Origin: Chloroflexota bacterium
Lineage (GTDB): Bacteria; Chloroflexota; Anaerolineae; Anaerolineales; Villigracilaceae
DNA: 41,325 nt
Assembly: GCA_016234495.1 (NCBI GenBank)
Contig: JACRBI010000023.1
Coordinates: 1-41,325, forward strand
Reading direction: 5' to 3'
In this document: positions 15,056 to 23,240 of the stretch, in pieces
Numbering within the stretch: the stretch's first letter is position 1
Layout: each line of letters begins with the position of its first letter
Notes under the pieces: model-generated
The model's database searches: none
What the model was told of the DNA's origin: nothing
The model's input: only the letters and a program-made list of their open reading frames with translations
Translations under genes and position numbers: made by a program

Positions 15056-16695
15056 CACCCGCGCCTCTCTGCCTCGACGATGGCCTGATCGCTGGACCAA
15101 AAGAAATTTTCCTCACCGATAAGGTCTACCAGCCCGCCGCGTTCCATCATGTTGCGCGCATTATCGTGGACGCCGGCGAACATCAGCGTTCCGCCCTGCT
15201 TCTGTAGTCTCTCATACAAGCGGTGAATGGACTCAAGCCCCGCCGTATCTATCAGCGACACACCGCGCATCGACAGAATTAATGCATGGGTATCTCCCAG
15301 ATTTGAAAACGCCTCGTTGAACTGACCTGTCGCCGCGAAGAAAAGCGGTCCCGTTAGAAATGCCACGCGCACGTGTTTGCATTTCCCCTCAGTCTCAATC
15401 CCCTTTTGTTTCAAACGCTCAATATCCACTTCCTGCACGTTGATGTCAATGCTGGCGATCTTGTTCAGGAAGACTGCGCCAGCCAGGAAAGTGCCGAGCA
15501 GGATGGCCTGCGTCAGGTCCAACACGATCGTTGCCAGCATGGTGATGGTAAATGCGATCATGTCTGTTTTGAAGCGATTGCCAAACATGAATTTGATCGC
15601 ATCCCATTCATTCATGCGGACGGCTGTCACCATCAACACGCCAGCCAATGCCGCCAGCGGAATTCGCTCCATGAACGGGGTGAGCAGGAACATGGACAGC
15701 AAAATTCCAACTGCGTGGATGATGCTGACCATGCGAGTCTGCCCGCCTGATTTGATTCCCACGCTCGAGCGCGCGATCGCGGCTGTGGCAGGGACTCCGC
15801 CAAAGAAGGGGATGACCATGTTGCCGACTCCCTGCGCGATGAGTTCCTGATTCGCCTGCAACCGAACGCCTGTCATGTTGGAGCCGACTGCGCCGCATAA
15901 TAATGATTCGACCGCGCCCAATGCCGTGATGGTCAGGGTGGGGGTGATGAAGTCAGATAGATTGCTGAATGGAATGTGGGCAAGGCTCAGGTGGTCGGCG
16001 AGGAACAATGTGCGGGGGATGACTCCGATCATTGGGGCCGACCAGTTCAGGGCGTAGTTAAGAAGCGTCGCAAGGATGATTCCCAGCAGCGAAGCCGGGA
16101 ATCTCGCACTCCATTTTGCAGGCCAGAATAACATCGTCCCGATCACGATCAGCCCGAGGACGATTGTCTGCCAGTCAAATGAAAGAGGTGAATTAAAGTA
16201 GCCGATGAATTTTTGCGCGGCGGTCTCTGTGCCCGGGGTTTTGACGCCGAGGAAGTTGTCGATTTGCCCGATGAAGATGATGAGCGCGATGCCCGATGTG
16301 AAGCCGCTGATGACGGGCGCGGGGATGAAGGCGATGAATCGCCCGAGGCGCATCAGGCCGATGACGAGCAGGATCAGCCCCGAGAGCAAACCCGCGATCC
16401 AGATGCCTTCGAGTCCATATCTTGAAACCAGCACGATCAAGACTGCAGACATTGCGCCTGTCGGACCGCTGATTTGGTATGGCGCGCCGCCGAGTGCGCC
16501 CATGATGATGCCCGCAAGAATGGCAGTGACCAAACCCGCTGCGGCTGTGGCGCCGGATGCGACTCCGAATGCGAGCGCGAGCGGCAATGCGACTGCGGCA
16601 ACGGTCAGCCCTGCAAGAAGGTCCTGTTGAAATTTGGCAAGTGAATAGTTTGAGAACTCGTCTTTATAAAGACGAGCAAGCGAACGACGCGGCAT
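15022..16695 (-). CDS. SulP-family anion transporter with STAS domain
   Basis: 557 residues. The N-terminus (DLLAGLTVAAVALPLALAFG) is the SulP signature, followed by about 12-14 membrane segments to residue ~410 and a cytoplasmic STAS domain (about 430-540; GVSLIDTAGLESIHRL). SulP members carry sulfate, bicarbonate, nitrate or related anions; the substrate here cannot be assigned from sequence. Its neighbour operon encodes beta-carbonic-anhydrase-like proteins, so bicarbonate is a reasonable guess, but that is inference. It overlaps the end of the plus-strand acyltransferase gene by 34 bp. Confidence 0.9.
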   Translation of the reverse strand: MPRRSLARLYKDEFSNYSLAKFQQDLLAGLTVAAVALPLALAFGVASGATAAAGLVTAILAGIIMGALGGAPYQISGPTGAMSAVLIVLVSRYGLEGIWIAGLLSGLILLVIGLMRLGRFIAFIPAPVISGFTSGIALIIFIGQIDNFLGVKTPGTETAAQKFIGYFNSPLSFDWQTIVLGLIVIGTMLFWPAKWSARFPASLLGIILATLLNYALNWSAPMIGVIPRTLFLADHLSLAHIPFSNLSDFITPTLTITALGAVESLLCGAVGSNMTGVRLQANQELIAQGVGNMVIPFFGGVPATAAIARSSVGIKSGGQTRMVSIIHAVGILLSMFLLTPFMERIPLAALAGVLMVTAVRMNEWDAIKFMFGNRFKTDMIAFTITMLATIVLDLTQAILLGTFLAGAVFLNKIASIDINVQEVDIERLKQKGIETEGKCKHVRVAFLTGPLFFAATGQFNEAFSNLGDTHALILSMRGVSLIDTAGLESIHRLYERLQKQGGTLMFAGVHDNARNMMERGGLVDLIGEENFFWSSDQAIVEAERRGCQFCSSSLTLG

Positions 16696-16911
16696 ATTCT
16701 AGTTTCTCCGGACAATTATTTTTTACAAAGGCTCGCACCGAGGCAATCGCTCGGCACACGTGCTCCCCCAGGCGTCCTTTGTTTAATGGCAGTTATTTTA
16801 TCACTGTTGATTTTGTTTGGGCGGGGATTTTTTTCAATTCATTCGAAATTATAAAGACCTCGGAGGTTTCCAAAACCTCTGAGGTCTGTTTAAATATCCC
16901 TTCGGGATTGG
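16696..16911. other. Gap with a long palindrome after the carbonic-anhydrase-like operon
   Basis: Holds the promoter side of the SulP gene and an imperfect inverted repeat at 16855-16887 (AGACCTCGGAGGTTT with AAACCTCTGAGGTCT, one mismatch). This sits just downstream of the minus-strand operon and may end its transcript, although the T-tract on the minus strand is broken. Confidence 0.5.
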
Positions 16912-17274
16912 TTACGAATTTTGCTCAAATGCCCCGTCCAAAGTCAAATAATAGGTATCCACCTCAAGGTGCGGAAAGAGGCGCCGAATCTTTTCTTCAG
17001 CGTTATTCAAATCCTCCTCGTGGCGTTCTTCCGTTCCCGCTGTGCCGTACATGCCGCAGTCTTCGTGATTGATGAGGATGACTTTGGAGATCCCATGCAG
17101 GCGGGCGGAGATATCGACCTGGCGGATGACATCGTACACGTCATAGACGCCGCCAGCGATCACCGCACGGTCGTAACTGCCAAAGGGCAGATTCTTCTCC
17201 AGCCACTGGTTGATGTAGGATTGCAGGCGAAAATCCATGCAGTGGACGACGATGGCTTCACATTTGTGAGTCAT
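16912..17274 (-). CDS. Miniature beta-carbonic-anhydrase-like protein (copy 1)
   Basis: 120 residues. Zinc ligands are visible in the beta-CA pattern: HCMDFR (Cys and the Asp-Arg dyad) near residue 10 and NHEDCG (His and Cys) near residue 75. The start at 17274 has an AGGA motif upstream and aligns with copy 2. At 120 residues it is much shorter than typical beta-carbonic anhydrases (about 200) and lacks room for the full N-terminal arm. It may be a CO2-, COS- or CS2-hydrating enzyme or a zinc-binding relative. It is the last gene of the five-gene operon, 16 nt after copy 2. Confidence 0.75.
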   Translation of the reverse strand: MTHKCEAIVVHCMDFRLQSYINQWLEKNLPFGSYDRAVIAGGVYDVYDVIRQVDISARLHGISKVILINHEDCGMYGTAGTEERHEEDLNNAEEKIRRLFPHLEVDTYYLTLDGAFEQNS

Positions 17275-17290
17275 GGTTCTGGCTTCCTTT

Positions 17291-17668
17291 TTATGAGATT
17301 GCTTCGAATGTCCCATTCAGGTGCAGATAAAAGGTTTCCACCTTTAGGTTTGGGAATAGCGCTTTAATTTTGGATTGCGAGTCCATCAAATCATGCTTAT
17401 GACGTTTATAAGTCCCGTCGCGGCCGTAGGCGCGGCAGTCTTCATGGTTGATGAGGCAGACGGTTTCGATGGTGTGGATTTGCACCGCGAGCGAGACGTA
17501 TTTCAAGACCATCTCGTAATCATGCACGCTGCCAGCCAGCGAGACAATGTCGAAGTTGTCATACCCAAAGCGGACGGTGATCCACGGCTGGATGAATTTC
17601 TGCAGGCGGTAATCCATGCAGTGGACAACTAGCGCATCACAATGGATGATGGGTTTTTTGGCTGGCAT
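17291..17668 (-). CDS. Miniature beta-carbonic-anhydrase-like protein (copy 2)
   Basis: 125 residues and a clear tandem paralogue of the next gene. The motifs HCMDYRLQ and INHEDCRAYG supply Cys, Asp-Arg, His and Cys of a beta-CA zinc site; the Gly after the last Cys is replaced by Arg here. It starts 2 nt after the hydantoinase stop codon, so it is in the same operon. Hydantoin or pyrimidine breakdown ends in CO2 and ammonia, so a CO2-handling enzyme is a reasonable neighbour. Activity is not proven. Confidence 0.75.
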   Translation of the reverse strand: MPAKKPIIHCDALVVHCMDYRLQKFIQPWITVRFGYDNFDIVSLAGSVHDYEMVLKYVSLAVQIHTIETVCLINHEDCRAYGRDGTYKRHKHDLMDSQSKIKALFPNLKVETFYLHLNGTFEAIS

Positions 17669-17670
17669 TG

Positions 17671-19113
17671 TTACAAAACTTCGCCTTCGCCGCGCTTCAG
17701 GAATTGACCGTCACCCGATTTGCCGAGCCACTGTTCGCCATCCACGATCAATTTTCCGCGCAGGAAAACTTTTTCGGGATAGCCAGTTAACTCCCAGCCT
17801 TCATACAGGTTGTAATCGGTGCGTTGATGCGACTGCGCCACGCCGTACTTCACTTTCTTTTCCGGGTCCCAGATCACAATGTCTGCGTCTGCGCCGGGTG
17901 TGAGCGCTCCTTTGCGCGGATATAAGCCAAATATCCTGGCGGGGTTCGTGCAGTTGTAAGCCACGAATTGATTGGGTGTGATGTGTCCCGCGCGCACGCC
18001 ATACGTCCACATGACCGGCATTCGATCCTGCACGCCGGGCAGGCCGTTGGGAATTTTTGTGAAATCATCTCTTCCCAACTCTTTCCCTGCAATTGCAATT
18101 TCCCTGCCTTCGTAGATGACCGGCTGCGTGCCGTCAAAATAAAACGCGCAATGATCCGTGCCGACGGTTTGCAGCGTGCCGTCGTGCAGGCCTTCCCACA
18201 GCCGCGCGTTATCTTTTTCAGTTCGCATCGGCGGCGAGCAGATCCACTTCGCGCCGTCTGCGCGGCGCAGGTGGTCTATCGTAAAAAATAAATATTGCGG
18301 ACAAGTCTCGCCCATGGCTTTGACTCCGCGCTCGCGCGCATACTTGAGCATATCGACTTCGCCACCAACATTCATGTGGACAATGTACACCGGCGCATCA
18401 ATCTCTGCGGCCATGCCTGCCACCCGCAAAGTAGATTCGACCGCGCCCCAGGCTGGTCTTGTCCGCGCGTGCCATTCGGGTGTGGTGTGTCCCGTTGACA
18501 GAGCCTCCGCGACCAGCGTGTCGATTATGTCACCGTTTTCGCAATGCGCCATGACGAGCATTCCGTTTTCCTTTGCAATTCGCATGGCTTTGAAAATACC
18601 GCCGTCATCGAGTCGGAGTTTTCCGTTGTAGGCGGTGAAGACTTTCAGCGTCGTGATTCCCATCTCGCGCAGCGACGGAATCTCTTTTGCAACATTTTCA
18701 TCGAAGTGAGTCAGGTTCATGTGGAAGGAATAATCAATGGCGGCTTTCGCGGCTTTCTCCATCCACAAATCTACCCCCTCCTTTATTCCTCCCCCATTTC
18801 CAGAGGAAATGGGGGAGGAGGGTGGGGGCTGGGGAACAAAGTCCATCACGGTAGTTGTGCCGCCGAAAGCCGCGGCTTTGTGACCGGTGTAATGGTCATC
18901 GGAAGAGACTGTGCCGAACATGGGCAGGTCAAAATGGGTATGCGGATCCACGCCGCCGGGCAGGATCAACTTCCCCGAAGCATTCACCACCTGAGCAGAA
19001 TCAGCTTCCAGATTAAGTCCGATGCGTGTGATCTTTTCATCCTCGATCAAAACATCGGCTTGAAAAGTTTCAAAGGCGGTGACGAGCGTGCCGTTCTTAA
19101 TCAAAATTTTCAT
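17671..19113 (-). CDS. hydA: Dihydropyrimidinase/D-hydantoinase-type cyclic amidohydrolase
   Basis: 480 residues, amidohydrolase superfamily. Metal and catalytic residues are all present: DPHTH (His58, His60), the carbamylated lysine in TLKVFTAYNGK (Lys157), MAHCEN (His190), IVHMNVGG (His246) and GTDHCAF (Asp320). It opens the ring of dihydropyrimidines or hydantoins to N-carbamoyl acids. Odd feature: residues about 97-110 form a Pro/Ser-then-Gly-rich loop encoded by a 14-bp perfect palindrome, looking like an in-frame insertion after DFVPQP. It overlaps the upstream permease gene by 4 bp (ATGA) and is followed at once by the carbonic-anhydrase-like genes. Confidence 0.9.
   Translation of the reverse strand: MKILIKNGTLVTAFETFQADVLIEDEKITRIGLNLEADSAQVVNASGKLILPGGVDPHTHFDLPMFGTVSSDDHYTGHKAAAFGGTTTVMDFVPQPPPSSPISSGNGGGIKEGVDLWMEKAAKAAIDYSFHMNLTHFDENVAKEIPSLREMGITTLKVFTAYNGKLRLDDGGIFKAMRIAKENGMLVMAHCENGDIIDTLVAEALSTGHTTPEWHARTRPAWGAVESTLRVAGMAAEIDAPVYIVHMNVGGEVDMLKYARERGVKAMGETCPQYLFFTIDHLRRADGAKWICSPPMRTEKDNARLWEGLHDGTLQTVGTDHCAFYFDGTQPVIYEGREIAIAGKELGRDDFTKIPNGLPGVQDRMPVMWTYGVRAGHITPNQFVAYNCTNPARIFGLYPRKGALTPGADADIVIWDPEKKVKYGVAQSHQRTDYNLYEGWELTGYPEKVFLRGKLIVDGEQWLGKSGDGQFLKRGEGEVL
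18788..18818. repeat. Perfect palindrome inserted in frame within hydA
   Basis: CCTCCCCCATTTCC (18788-18801) and GGAAATGGGGGAGG (18805-18818) are perfect complements around a 3-nt loop. It lies inside the hydantoinase reading frame without breaking it and adds about 13 residues of simple Pro/Ser/Gly sequence where related enzymes are shorter. Confidence 0.7.
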
Positions 19114-21314
19114 GGTTGTGTCTCCTGTGATTCAAGCGCGTAGAGTCCATCATCGAGCAAAAGGTAGAGTCGGCCGGGGGTGACTGCGCCGCCCAGCAGC
19201 GGGGCAGGCGATTCGACTGAGATTTCCCAGGCTGGGGTTTCTGCGCCGGGCGCAATGTTGACGCAGTTCACTTTTACGGTGGTGGAGCCGCACAAGTAGG
19301 CTTCGCCTTTTTCGCCGATGGCGATCACTTTTGGATTCGGGTTTTGAAATGAGTAGTTGCCGATGATTCTGCTTTCGGCGTCGAGCCAGATCATGCGCGT
19401 GTCTACGAATTGCATGGTGTAGTAGAACCAGGTCAGGCCGTCTTTTGTGACGCCCTGATCGTAGGGCAGTAAAAGCACCGTGCCTTCATGCACCCATGTC
19501 TGACGCGAGCCGATTTTGAGTTCGTTGCCTTCGAAGCGCCAGCCGATGATCTCGTGGCCGAGGCGGTAATAATTTTGTCCGTTAGCGCCGCTGAAAAATG
19601 CCGGGTCGGTGAAGAGCAGTTCCTGTTCGTTTGCAAGCGCAATTGTTTTGAGCGCGCCTGTGGCGGTTTCGATGGCGCTGTTTTTCAGGAAGACCAAAGT
19701 TTGATCGGGACTGAGGCGCGGCGGCTCTTCGAGGTAGGTGTCTGCGGCAACGGTTTTCCACAGCGGTTTCCCTTCGGGTGAGAGCGCGGCGACTGAATCA
19801 ACCACTGTCAGGTAAATGTTGTCTTGCGCATCCACGATCGGACCTGAAGTTGCTTCCCGTCCATTCGAGGCGAGTGTGCGCCAGAGGCGGTTTCCGTTTT
19901 CGTCGAAGCAAGTGACATAGCCTTTTGAGTCTGCGACAATGATTCGCCCGCTTGAATCAATTGCGGGCGCGCCGACGATGACTTCGTCCAGCGCGGCTTC
20001 CCAAAGGATCGTTCCATCCGGGTTGATCGCCATTAATTTTTTATCTTTGCTTGAAACGAAAATTATTCCATCAGCATTGACGGCGGGTTTGCCGGCGCCG
20101 GTCAATGAAATATTCCATAAAAGTTTTGGCGCGGAATCCAAACTGGCCGGTACCCACATCGTTCCGTACGCATCGTGGCGCTCGGATGCCCATAAATGCT
20201 CCACGCCGCCGGACGCGATGGGCGTCTCAATTGCGGTGAGCGGCTTGACGTATAACGACTTGAACGTCAGCCATGAGCCGAGAAAAATTACCAGAATAAC
20301 CGCAGCAGTTCCCAGCGCGGCGCGATGCGATTCGATCCAAAATGAAACGGGGCGGATGACACGTACTTCGATCCACTCCTCTGCTGTTTCAGTTAAGAAT
20401 CTAAAACGCCGCCCGCCGCGCAGCCATTCCTGACTCAATCGCAGGCGCAAGCCTTCGCCCAGTAAATTGAATCCGAGCACGCCGATGCCAATCACACTGC
20501 CGACGATGATCAGCGTGGATGGGTCGGTGATCTTGACCAGCGAAGATGAAATCATTTGCCCAAGTTCGGGCAGACCTTCCACGTTGACCGCAACGAAATC
20601 AGATATCTCGACCCAGATGCCGCCGCCGATGTAATATCCAAGAAAACCAAGTTCGGCTGAAACAAGCAGGGTGCCGCTGATCTCGAACGCGAGCAGCATC
20701 CACAACAAAGACATGATCTGGCGCAGAACATGCGAATACAAAATGCGGCGGTCGGATGCGCCGAGGGCACGCGCGGCTTCGACGAAAGTTTGAGTTTTGA
20801 TGGCGCGCGTCTGTTCGCTGACCATGCGGGCTGTTTCTGCCCAACCGGTTAATCCCAGCCCGAAGATGAACGCCCAAAGACCGCGATCCACGCCGACCAT
20901 GAAGATGCCGATCAGCGCGGCAATCAAAATGGGAATCGAGAGTGCAGTTGAAAGCAGTGATTCGAGGAAGCGGCCTTTGCGTCCCTCCGACCAGCCGATG
21001 ACCATTCCCAGAATCAAGCCCAAGACAAGCCTCACGCCCGCTACCGTGACCACCATGATCATGGTCGGGCGCACAGCCCACAGGATGCGGCTGAGCAGGT
21101 CGCGCCCATAGCGGTCGGTTCCGAGCGGATAACCCGGTACTTCGAGCGCAGGATAGGGAGGGACACGAATCTTGCCGTCCACTTTGAGGGTGTAATTTTC
21201 CTTCATCGGGTCTTGCTGAGCAAAGGACGGTCCGAAGACGGCGAGGAGAGTCATGAACCCAACCAGAATTGCGCCGATCACCAAAGGCCAGTTTTTCTTT
21301 TTGCGCTGTGTCAT
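19110..21314 (-). CDS. DppC-like ABC permease fused to an extracytoplasmic PQQ-type propeller
   Basis: 734 residues in two parts. The first 300 residues are an oligopeptide/nickel-type (DppC) permease: one N-terminal membrane helix (about 10-32), GTDRYGRDLLSR, then membrane helices and an intact EAA loop for ATPase docking (EAARALGASDRRI). After a further membrane helix (about 335-356) comes a roughly 370-residue beta-propeller with repeated motifs such as DGTILWEAAL, NGNRLWRTL and EGKPLWKTV, typical of PQQ/WD40-like repeats. This fusion is unusual for ABC permeases. The propeller would lie outside the membrane, where it could replace or tether a substrate-binding protein. It overlaps DppB and hydA by 4 bp each. 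Confidence 0.85.
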   Translation of the reverse strand: MTQRKKKNWPLVIGAILVGFMTLLAVFGPSFAQQDPMKENYTLKVDGKIRVPPYPALEVPGYPLGTDRYGRDLLSRILWAVRPTMIMVVTVAGVRLVLGLILGMVIGWSEGRKGRFLESLLSTALSIPILIAALIGIFMVGVDRGLWAFIFGLGLTGWAETARMVSEQTRAIKTQTFVEAARALGASDRRILYSHVLRQIMSLLWMLLAFEISGTLLVSAELGFLGYYIGGGIWVEISDFVAVNVEGLPELGQMISSSLVKITDPSTLIIVGSVIGIGVLGFNLLGEGLRLRLSQEWLRGGRRFRFLTETAEEWIEVRVIRPVSFWIESHRAALGTAAVILVIFLGSWLTFKSLYVKPLTAIETPIASGGVEHLWASERHDAYGTMWVPASLDSAPKLLWNISLTGAGKPAVNADGIIFVSSKDKKLMAINPDGTILWEAALDEVIVGAPAIDSSGRIIVADSKGYVTCFDENGNRLWRTLASNGREATSGPIVDAQDNIYLTVVDSVAALSPEGKPLWKTVAADTYLEEPPRLSPDQTLVFLKNSAIETATGALKTIALANEQELLFTDPAFFSGANGQNYYRLGHEIIGWRFEGNELKIGSRQTWVHEGTVLLLPYDQGVTKDGLTWFYYTMQFVDTRMIWLDAESRIIGNYSFQNPNPKVIAIGEKGEAYLCGSTTVKVNCVNIAPGAETPAWEISVESPAPLLGGAVTPGRLYLLLDDGLYALESQETQP

Positions 21315-22270
21315 CCCGCCGCTCCTTTGAATTGCAGCTCGGTTTCGGCGCGCAGGCGCGGGTCGATCAAGCGGCTGAGGAATGTGGCGATGAAGTCAAT
21401 CAGCAGGAAGACTCCCACAAGGATGGTCAGGACAGCGGCGATCATCGGCGGGGAGAGCAGATCAGTTGAGAGGGAATGCCTGCTTAATAGAGTTGAAATT
21501 AATTTCCCCATACCCGGCCAGTTGAACAGCCGCTCGATGATGATCAACTCTGCGATCATGATTCGCAGTGACGCGGCTATCGTCAGCACGACTGGCGCCA
21601 GAATGCTGCGGAAGGCAAATTTTCCCTTTATTTTTTTGAAGGGGTGTCCAAAACTCATGGCTGCAACCACATATTGTTTTTCCATTTCCTCCGAAAGCAG
21701 ACCAGCCGTCACCTGCGCGATCTTGACCGTGGGTTGAATGACCAGCGCCAGCACAGGCAGAATCAAATGCGCGTCCCAGCCAAATCCTTGAAACGGAATC
21801 GGCGGAGTTGAAGTTGACATGACGTAGATCGTGATCAAAATGAAAAACGCGATCAGAAGAATTGCGATGTAAAAACTGGGCAGCGCCAGCCCAATGGTTG
21901 AGGTCAATGTCAGCCACGAAGCGACTCCGTTTTTGGAGCGGCGCACGGCGAGCCGTCCGAGTGTGATGCCCAGGATAATGCTGAGGGTCATGGCGATGCC
22001 GATCAGCCCAAGGCTTGCTCCGCCGAAGCGCGAAATATTTTCGAGCACAGGCTCGCCGGTAAATGTGGAGCCGAAGTCGCCGTTGAAAATATTTTTCAGG
22101 TAGTTGAAATATTCAGGCAGGATGGGGGGCAGTTTATTCGTCCCGAGCGAGTACGGGTCGCTGGACGAGACAATCGGCGCGGAGGCAAAAGCGAAGGCAA
22201 AACCGATAAAATTTGCGATCAACAAAGTAAGCGGAAAAATGGCGATGCGGCGCAGCACGAACTGGAACAT
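21311..22270 (-). CDS. DppB-like ABC transporter permease
   Basis: 319 residues, binding-protein-dependent transport permease of the DppB/OppB group. Starts MFQFVLRRIAIFPLTLL, typical of DppB, with about six membrane helices and an EAA-like loop (VVAAMSFGHPFKKIKGKFAFR). GGAGAG lies 4 nt before the start. First gene of a five-gene operon; its stop overlaps the start of the fused DppC gene by 4 bp. No DppA, DppD or DppF is encoded in the operon or window, so the pair must use an ATPase from elsewhere or act otherwise. Confidence 0.88.
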   Translation of the reverse strand: MFQFVLRRIAIFPLTLLIANFIGFAFAFASAPIVSSSDPYSLGTNKLPPILPEYFNYLKNIFNGDFGSTFTGEPVLENISRFGGASLGLIGIAMTLSIILGITLGRLAVRRSKNGVASWLTLTSTIGLALPSFYIAILLIAFFILITIYVMSTSTPPIPFQGFGWDAHLILPVLALVIQPTVKIAQVTAGLLSEEMEKQYVVAAMSFGHPFKKIKGKFAFRSILAPVVLTIAASLRIMIAELIIIERLFNWPGMGKLISTLLSRHSLSTDLLSPPMIAAVLTILVGVFLLIDFIATFLSRLIDPRLRAETELQFKGAAG

Positions 22271-22305
22271 GGTCTCTCCGATGGATGGGCAACTTTTTCC
22301 CAGCC

Positions 22306-22333
22306 ATTATAACTGGCAGACCGCATCTGTAAA
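22306..22333 (-). promoter_or_regulatory. Promoter of the permease-hydantoinase operon
   Basis: On the minus strand TTTACA (22333-22328), 16-bp spacer and TATAAT (22311-22306), with a Shine-Dalgarno downstream. It lies back to back with the promoter of the LysM gene. Confidence 0.65.
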
Positions 22334-22355
22334 ATAAGCCCCAAATAAACCCTGA

Positions 22356-22361
22356 TATAAT
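22356..22361 (+). promoter_or_regulatory. Extended -10 box for a leaderless LysM gene transcript
   Basis: TGATATAAT, 7 nt, then ATG 22369; no Shine-Dalgarno. Confidence 0.55.
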
Positions 22362-22368
22362 TTCAACA

Positions 22369-23205
22369 ATGAATTCAAAACGATCAATTATTTTATTTAC
22401 TTTGGTGAGTTTGCTTTTGCTCGGAGTCTGGCTGCCGGCTGGCGCCGCACCGGATTTGCAGCAGCAATTTCCCACACCTACGCCCGGGGCAGACGGCCGC
22501 ATCGTTTATATTGTGCAGCCCGGTGACAACTGCATCCGTGTGGCGGCATTGAACGCGATCTCTGTCGAACAACTGCGCCAGTTGAATTCAAAATTGGACG
22601 AGAACTGCACGCTGGTGGATGGACAGGAACTGCTCGTGGGTATTGTCTCGGTGGCGGGGACTCCCACCCTTGGGCCGTCTCCCACGCCCGGGCTGCCGAC
22701 GGTCACCCCTACGCCGTTCACTGGTACGACCGAAATCTGCATTTTGCTCTTTGACGATTCAAACGGCAACGCCATCCACGAAGCGACAGAGCCGGCGATT
22801 GCCGGCGGCGCAGTCAGCGTTACAGAGGTCAACGGTGAATATTCTGCCGCGCAAGAAACAGTCGTGCCTGCCGACCCGGATGTGTATCAGGGAATTTGCT
22901 TTTCCAATGTCCCCGAAGGCAGTTACAACATTACGATGGGTGTACCGGATAATTACAATGCGACGGTGAATATGGATTATTCGCTGGTTGTCCATGCCGG
23001 TGACCGCGCAGAAGTGGGCTTTGGCGCCCAGTCGAAGGATGTGGTCGTGGACCCGGCAGCGCAGGAGCCGCAAGCTACAGGCAAATCTCCCATCATCGGC
23101 ATCCTTGGCGGGTTGCTTTTGCTGGGCGGCGCAGGGCTGGGATATTATGCGTGGCGCTCGAGTAAGCCAGAGAGTAAATTAAACAGCGGTATGTTCAAAA
23201 AGTAA
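22369..23205 (+). CDS. Secreted LysM and prealbumin-like domain protein with C-terminal membrane anchor
   Basis: 278 residues. A signal peptide (residues 1-27, cut after AGA) is followed by a LysM module (about 42-95; YIVQPGDNCIRVA, then VDGQELLVG), which binds peptidoglycan or chitin-like glycans. A Pro/Thr linker (PTLGPSPTPGLPTVTPTPF) leads to a Cna-B/SdrD-like beta domain (LLFDDSNGNAIHEATEPAIAG through the GSYNITM segment), and a C-terminal membrane helix (about 240-262) with a short basic tail. It is probably a cell-envelope protein exposed outside. Transcribed divergently from the permease operon and ended by a bidirectional terminator. Confidence 0.82.
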   Translation: MNSKRSIILFTLVSLLLLGVWLPAGAAPDLQQQFPTPTPGADGRIVYIVQPGDNCIRVAALNAISVEQLRQLNSKLDENCTLVDGQELLVGIVSVAGTPTLGPSPTPGLPTVTPTPFTGTTEICILLFDDSNGNAIHEATEPAIAGGAVSVTEVNGEYSAAQETVVPADPDVYQGICFSNVPEGSYNITMGVPDNYNATVNMDYSLVVHAGDRAEVGFGAQSKDVVVDPAAQEPQATGKSPIIGILGGLLLLGGAGLGYYAWRSSKPESKLNSGMFKK

Positions 23206-23210
23206 ATGCA

Positions 23211-23240
23211 AAGCGGACGCTACAAACGTCCGCTTTTTTT
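23211..23240. terminator. Bidirectional terminator between LysM gene and rnhB
   Basis: AAGCGGACG pairs with CGTCCGCTT around a 7-nt loop, with a T-run on the plus strand. The rnhB stop codon (23220-23222) lies at the hairpin loop. Confidence 0.85.
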
